Assembly: GCF_026210795.1 (NCBI RefSeq)
Contig: NC_089444.1
Location: forward strand, 2,346,501 to 2,410,500
Origin: Rhizophagus irregularis
Taxonomy: Eukaryota; Glomeromycota; Glomeromycetes; Glomerales; Glomeraceae
DNA: 64,000 nt
Reading direction: 5' to 3'
The first letter of the stretch is position 1, and each line of letters opens with the position of its first letter. The notes beneath the pieces are model-generated. The model did no database searches. It was not told where the DNA came from and saw only the letters and a program-made list of their open reading frames with translations. Both the position numbers and the translations under genes were made by a program. Below, one piece after another: positions 58,426-64,000 of the stretch.

Positions 58426-59712
58426 CAGTCGGGTCCGAAAGTGACGCCCGATTTTGTACGGTGTTACGATACACAAAATTTACATTATTTATACCCCTTT
58501 TTTTATTTTTAAATGTTTTTCTCACAATTTCATAACCTAATAAACGCGTTGCAAAGTTAAAAAAATAATGTCACATAGAACTGAGTTAACTTCTCAAGAT
58601 AAAGGAAAAATACTAGCATATATGGAGAATTTTAACCCTGCACAAATAGCAAGAAAAATTGGTCGTGACCCCACCACAATAAGAAGAATTATTGACAGAT
58701 ACAAGAAGACAGGGAAAACTGAAAATTTACCTAGATCGGGGCGTCCACCTGCTCTCAATAATAATGAGAAAAATGCACTCATAAACAAAGTTACACAAGA
58801 TCGACGCGAACCTTTACATGAAGTCATTAATACATTAGATTTAAATTGCAGCCTTACAACTGCTAAAAGAGCATTACATAGTGTTGGAATTTATTCCCAT
58901 GTTGCTGCAAAAAAACCCTTTATCTCAGAAAAGCATGCATTAGCTCGTATTAGTTGGTGTGAAAAATATAAAGAAAAAACAGCTTATGATTGGGCACAAG
59001 TTATTTTCTCAGATGAATCAAGTGTTGAGATTGGCAAGCAGTCACGACAAATAAGAGTTTGGAGACACACAGGGGAAAGGTTTAACACTGAATGCTTGAC
59101 ACCTATCTTTAAAAGTGGTCGAAAATCAGTCATGGTTTGGGGATGTTTTGCAGGAGGGATAAAAGGGCCATTAATTTTTTGTGATGAAAATAAAGAAGGA
59201 AATGAAAAAATCAATTCAAATACTTACATTAGAATCCTAAATTCATATCTGTATCCATTTCAGCATACAGTTCATGAGTTAACAGGAAGGGCTGCAATTT
59301 TTCAACAGGATAATGCACCCATACATACCGCGAAAATAACCAAGGATTGGTTGAAGAAGAATAAAATTGTGGTTATTGATTGGCCGGCAAATTTTCCCGA
59401 TCTAAATCCAATAGAAAACATCTGGAAGCAGTTAAAGGACAATATCCAGAGTTGTAAAGTCTTTCCAAGAACTGTGGATGAACTTAAAGTTGCACTAAGT
59501 GAAGAATGGGAAAATTTGGATTGCTCCATTTTTGAAGAGGTTGTTGCTTCAATGCCACAAAGAATAAATGCAGTACTAGAAGCAAGGGGAGGGCCAACAC
59601 ATTATTAACCATTTTTAGTAATTATTTTTTATGTGAATTTTAATGAAAATCAATAAAGTTTTGCCATTTTTGGCATTAATTTTAAATCGGGCGTCACTTT
59701 CGGACGTGACTG
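58426..59712 (+). mobile_element. Tc1/mariner transposon, third family, apparently complete
   Basis: The ends are inverted repeats of about 30 bases (left CAGTCGGGTCCGAAAGTGAC; right reverse-complemented CAGTCACGTCCGAAAGTGAC, then GCCCGATTT) with TA on both sides (58,424-58,425 and 59,713-59,714). 1,287 bp with one intact transposase. Confidence 0.93.
58568..59608 (+). CDS. Tc1/mariner transposase, DD34E, intact
   Basis: 346 residues. Paired HTH region at about residues 1-110 (NPAQIARKIGRDPTTIRRII; linker GRPPAL; second HTH TTAKRALHSVGIYS). Catalytic residues: Asp in VIFSDESSVEIG, Asp in IFQQDNAPIHTA and Glu in FPDLNPIENIW, 34 residues apart between the last two. WGCFAGGIKGPL and VVASMPQRINAVL are standard family motifs. 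No lesions. It differs clearly in sequence and ends from the transposon at 38-39 kb. Confidence 0.93.
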   Translation: MSHRTELTSQDKGKILAYMENFNPAQIARKIGRDPTTIRRIIDRYKKTGKTENLPRSGRPPALNNNEKNALINKVTQDRREPLHEVINTLDLNCSLTTAKRALHSVGIYSHVAAKKPFISEKHALARISWCEKYKEKTAYDWAQVIFSDESSVEIGKQSRQIRVWRHTGERFNTECLTPIFKSGRKSVMVWGCFAGGIKGPLIFCDENKEGNEKINSNTYIRILNSYLYPFQHTVHELTGRAAIFQQDNAPIHTAKITKDWLKKNKIVVIDWPANFPDLNPIENIWKQLKDNIQSCKVFPRTVDELKVALSEEWENLDCSIFEEVVASMPQRINAVLEARGGPTHY

Positions 59713-59714
59713 TA

Positions 59715-60039
59715 CATTAATAATGATTTATGCATCTTTCAAAAAGAAAAAATTATTTATCATCGATCATGCAGTATATTTATGGAGTTTGCTTACTTCT
59801 TTTTTTCTTGCTTTGATTTTAATTATTATGACAAAAAAAAAATAATTAAATAAACGATATAATAAGATGTTAATTATTCAATTTGCTCAGTTTTATTTAT
59901 AAAAAATAAAGTTTACGTTTACTATTTTAAATACTAAATAATCCATATAATCAATATTGAGTAAATAATTAAAACATAGTATATTGTAAATCATTGCAAA
60001 TGCAATTTATAACCTGTAGTATACCTCATATGAATTTAA
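59715..60039. other. Spacer, 3' side of the second kinase gene
   Basis: AT-rich; presumably includes the 3' untranslated region of the minus-strand kinase. Confidence 0.35.
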
Positions 60040-63000
60040 TTAAATTTTGCAATCTAAGCATTCAGAGTTATAATCATCATCATTATCATTATAGTTTGGA
60101 AGGTCCTTTGTAAAAGGGTAAAGTAATCGAGATATATAAATAGCCTGTGGATGAGTAGCTGCTTTATAATCTTTAATGGATGAAAGATTTGCACTTGCTT
60201 TTCTGTATTCCTCTGCTTCCTTAAATTGTGTTTCAATTTCTTCATTTTCTACTATGAAAATATCCCCTCCATAAGACTTACGAAATGATAAAATTAATTC
60301 ATTTATTTCAATAATACTTGGTCTATTGTTAGGATTTGAGTCCAAACACTTTTTCATTAAATCAATATAACATTTTGGTGCTTCTGGCTCATTTAATTCA
60401 GGTCTATTTCCATTACAAATATCTAATGCAAGAAATTCATCATGTGCACGATTGTAAAAAGGTTGTCTTCCAGTTGCAATAAAATACATTATCATACCAA
60501 AACTATAGATATCTGCTGCTTGAGTAAAGGCCTTTCCTCTTAATACTTCAGGAGCTACATAAGGCATAACTCCATAAATATTTTTTTCGTCTACATAACC
60601 AACTTCACCACATAATCCCATATCTGAAATTAATATACAATTGCTAAAATCATCTATACTACTTAAAAATAATATATTTCCTGAATGAAAATCACGATGA
60701 ACTATTTGTTTTTGATGGATTTCAGTAAGACCATTAATAATCTTACATAATACAGACAATTTATTTTGCCAGATGAAATATTCATAATTTTCATTCATCC
60801 AATTATTAAAATTTCCATCCTTTGCATAATCAAGAATCAAAATATAATCTTTTGTATCAGGATTTTGAGATATTCCATATATATTAGTGATATTACTTCC
60901 CTTAGTTATTGAATATTCTTTAGCCTATTAAAATAAATTGATTGAAATAAAAGATAATATATTACTTACTAAATTAAGTTCACAGAAAAAAATAATTTAT
61001 TACAAATAATCTTTTAAAAAATTTCATACCTCATTTAAAAATTTGTTGGTAATATTTTGTGAATTATGTAAACATTTTAAGGCAATTACTCTATTTGGAT
61101 CATTCCTTTTATATGTCTTTTCATCAGCAAAATATTCTAATGGACCATCTTTCCAATTTGCAGAATATACTATAGCAAAACCACCTTTACCTATTTCATT
61201 AATATTATTAAACTGATTGTATGGTATCCATTCAAATACTATATCTTCATAGCTATCTAACTTTAATTGCATTTCTTGAACAAAATCATCAATTTTTTCA
61301 TTTCCACTGATCCAATTTGCTAAATTTAAGTAATTATTCTTGATTAAAATATAATCATTTGTATTTGGATTTTGAGATATTCCATACAATAACATAAATG
61401 CTCCATTTTTTGTTAAATATTTTTTAGCCTGAAATATAAATAAAAAAGATCATCATAGTTAGCAATTTATTAAATTAAAAAAGCATTTAAAAATATTTAA
61501 GAAAAACGTTATACCTCTTTTATTAGGGATTCAACGGAATTCTGTGTGTTTTGTAAATATTTTAAAGAAACTTCTTTGTTTGGATCCCTTGTATAATCAA
61601 TGCTATTTTGGTCATCATAATATAATGGACCATCCTTCCATATTGCTGAATATATTGAAATAGAAGTATTTTTGCCAATTTCTTTAATTTCATTAAGTTG
61701 ATCGTATGGTACCCATTCAAAAACTGAATCTTTATTTGTACTCATTTTTAATTGCATTTCTTTAATGAAATCATCAATTTTTTCATTTCCACTTGCCCAT
61801 GCAATAACTAAAATATAATCATTTGTATTCAAATTTTGAGATATTCCGTATATGTCACAAATTTCTCTTTCAAATTTTGTTGCAAAATATTTTTCAGCCT
61901 AGTAATATATCATAAATAAAGAAATTAATATATTTTATTAAAAAATAATAAATATTTGTAAAAAATTATACCTCATTTATTAGGAAATCAATGGAATTCT
62001 CTGAACTATGCAAATATTTTAAAGCAACTTTTTCATTTGAATATCTTGTATATTTATCTTTCAAATTATTATAATATATTGGACCATCCTTCCATATTGC
62101 CGAATATACTGTTATCAAATCATTTTCACTTACTTTTTTAATTTCATTAAGTCGATTATAAGGTATCCATTCAAATATTATATTTGTGTTAAAATTTATT
62201 TCTTGAATGAAATTATCAATTTTTTTATTTTCACTCACTGACATAAAATTATTTAAAACTAAAACATAATCATTTGTATTTGGATTTTGAGATATTCCAT
62301 ATATATCAAAAATTTCTTTACTAAATTCATTTATTAAATATTTTTCAGCCTATATATAATATATGAGAAATTAATATAATGCATAAAAAAATTACAAAAA
62401 ATATCTGTATAAATTATATACCTCATTTCTTACAATTTCAATAGTATTCTGTGAGCCATGCAAACATCTTAAAGCAACTTCTAAATTTGAATCTCTTGTA
62501 TAATTTCTACAATTCTTATTACGATATAATGGACCATCCTTCCATATTGCTGAATATATTGAAATAAAACTACTTTTGTCTATTTCTTTAATTTCATTAA
62601 GTTGATTGTATGGTATCCATTCAAATACTGTATTTTCATATGCACCCATCATTTTTATATGCATTTCTTGAATGAATTCATCAATTTTTTCATTTCCACT
62701 TTCCCAGATATAATTATTTAGAACCAAAATATAATCATTTGTTTCTGGATTTTGAGATATTCCATATATAACAAAATCCCTTATACCAAAAGTACTTTTT
62801 GAATATTCTACAACCTAAAATAGATGAAGAATTAATATATTTTAATAAAAAAGTATTAAAGAGATTATACAAATTTAATACCTTATTTATAACAAATTCA
62901 ATAGTATTTTGTGAGTTATATAGATATTTTAAAGCAACTGCTTTATTTGAAACTCTTGAGTAATTACTATACTCTTTATCTTTATTATAATATAATGGAC

Positions 63001-64000
63001 CATCCTTCCATATTGCTGAATATATTGTTATAGAACCATTTTTACCTATCTCTTTAATTTCATTAAGCTGATTGTATGGTATCCATTCAAATAGATTATC
63101 TTTATATGATGATTCTTTCATTTTTAATTGCATTTTTTGAATGAAATCATCAATTTTTTTATATCCACTTTCCCAGATAAAATTGCTTAGAACAAAAATA
63201 TAATCATTTGTATCTGGATTTTGGGATATTCCATATATAATGTAAATATCTTTATAACCATAAGTATTTATTAAATATTTTTCAGCCTAAAATAAATAAT
63301 AAATTAATATTATAATAAAAAAAGTATTAAAGATATTATATAAATTATATACCTCACTTATTACAAAATCAATAGTACTATGTGAATTATGTAAACATTT
63401 TAAAACAACTTCCTTATTTGGATTTCTTCCATAATTACTATAAAGTAATGGACCATCCTTCCATATTGCTGAATATGCTGTTATAGAATCATTTTTGCCT
63501 ATCTCTTTAAATTCATAAATCTGGTTGTATGGTATCCATTCAAATAATACATTTGACTTATATAATGATTGCATTTTTTGAATAAAATTATCAATTTTTT
63601 TATTTCCATTTTCCCAGAAAAAATTGCTTAAAACCAAAATATAATCATTTGTATCTGGATTTTGAGATATTCCATATAAAACAAAAATACTTCCGTCATA
63701 AATATTTGTTAAATAATTCTCAGCCTAAAATAAATGAGAAATTAATAATATATTATAATAAAAAGTATTAAAGAAAGCATATAAATTTTATACCTTATTT
63801 ATTACAAAATCAATAGCACTTTGTGAGTTATGTAAATATTTAAAAGTAACTTCTTTATTCGGATTTCTTGTATAACTTGTAGAATAACTAACAAAATATT
63901 TATAATTATAACATAATGGACCATCCATCCAAATTGCTGAATATACTGTTATAGAACCATTTTTGCCTATCTCTTTAATTTCATCAAACTGATTGTATGG
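60040..64000 (-). CDS. Multi-N-lobe tyrosine-kinase-like gene, at least seven N-lobe modules, cut by window edge
   Basis: Minus-strand phase-0 exons from the 3' end: 60924-60040 (hinge and catalytic lobe, 294 residues + stop), 61428-61030, 61898-61515, 62349-61972, 62814-62422, 63286-62882, 63724-63353, and a partial one ending at 63794. All lengths are multiples of three and every exon is open. The catalytic exon has HRDFHSGN, SDMGLCG (DMG for DFG), YVAPEVLRG, AADIYSFGM, the RP of GNRPELN, and a tail with THPQAIYISRLL. Module loops: GKGGFAIVY next to the catalytic lobe; then GKNTSISIY, SENDLITVY, DKSSFISIY, GKNGSITIY, GKNDSITAY, GKNGSITVY. The ATP-site Lys is kept in most (ALK) but is Arg in the fourth (VALR). 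Likely an active kinase with degenerate N-lobe repeats. The 5' end is not seen. Confidence 0.85.

Noticed and set aside
1-64000. tRNA genes
   Set aside because: No convincing A-box/B-box pair with an acceptor stem was found by eye on either strand.

Overview
The window is AT-rich eukaryotic DNA with many short (about 55-140 nt) GT-AG introns. It carries a lineage-typical tyrosine-kinase-like family, a Crinkler-type gene, Plavaka and Tc1/mariner transposons and F-box genes. I infer an arbuscular mycorrhizal fungus of the Rhizophagus/Glomeromycotina type; this rests on protein families recognised by eye, not on a database search.

Layout. 1-1,067 (minus): decayed Crinkler/P-loop gene running off the window. 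1,524-2,836: Plavaka-type transposase pseudogene. 3,261-7,383 (plus): 13-exon RTP1/TANGO6-like gene. 9,979-11,845 (plus): 6-exon mitochondrial-type PP2C (PTC6-like). 13-24 kb: gene-poor, with many small inverted-repeat elements and one poly(A)-tailed retroposon. 24,556-26,265 (plus): intronless polytopic membrane protein. 29.1-30.3 kb (minus): array of mini-exons. 30.6-33.8 kb (plus): tandem array of about 27 intron-like units, each with a 3' splice site, three variable bases and a 5' splice site. 33.9-35.5 kb: broken DDE transposase with a terminal zinc finger. 37.0-38.1 kb: 19-bp purine-rich minisatellite. 38.3-39.6 kb: intact Tc1/mariner. 41,534-43,096: F-box-like gene. 45-47 kb: two more copies of the retroposon. 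49.1-53.7 kb (minus): kinase gene with eight repeated N-lobe exons, broken at two places. 54.1-55.4 kb: decayed Tc1/mariner. 58.4-59.7 kb: intact Tc1/mariner of another family. 60.0-64.0 kb (minus): second multi-N-lobe kinase gene, open throughout what is visible and continuing past the window.

How it fits together. Two conserved housekeeping genes (RTP1-like, PP2C) sit at one end; most of the rest is accessory. The most unusual structures are the array of 3-nt 'codon' micro-exons at 30.8-33.7 kb, and the two kinase genes. In the kinase genes a phase-0 exon of about 128 codons (hinge + linker + N-lobe) has been copied many times. Only the last N-lobe, next to the catalytic lobe, keeps the glycine loop. 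The three retroposon copies share a 3' tail and have 14-17-nt target duplications, which indicates a LINE-type mobilised family.
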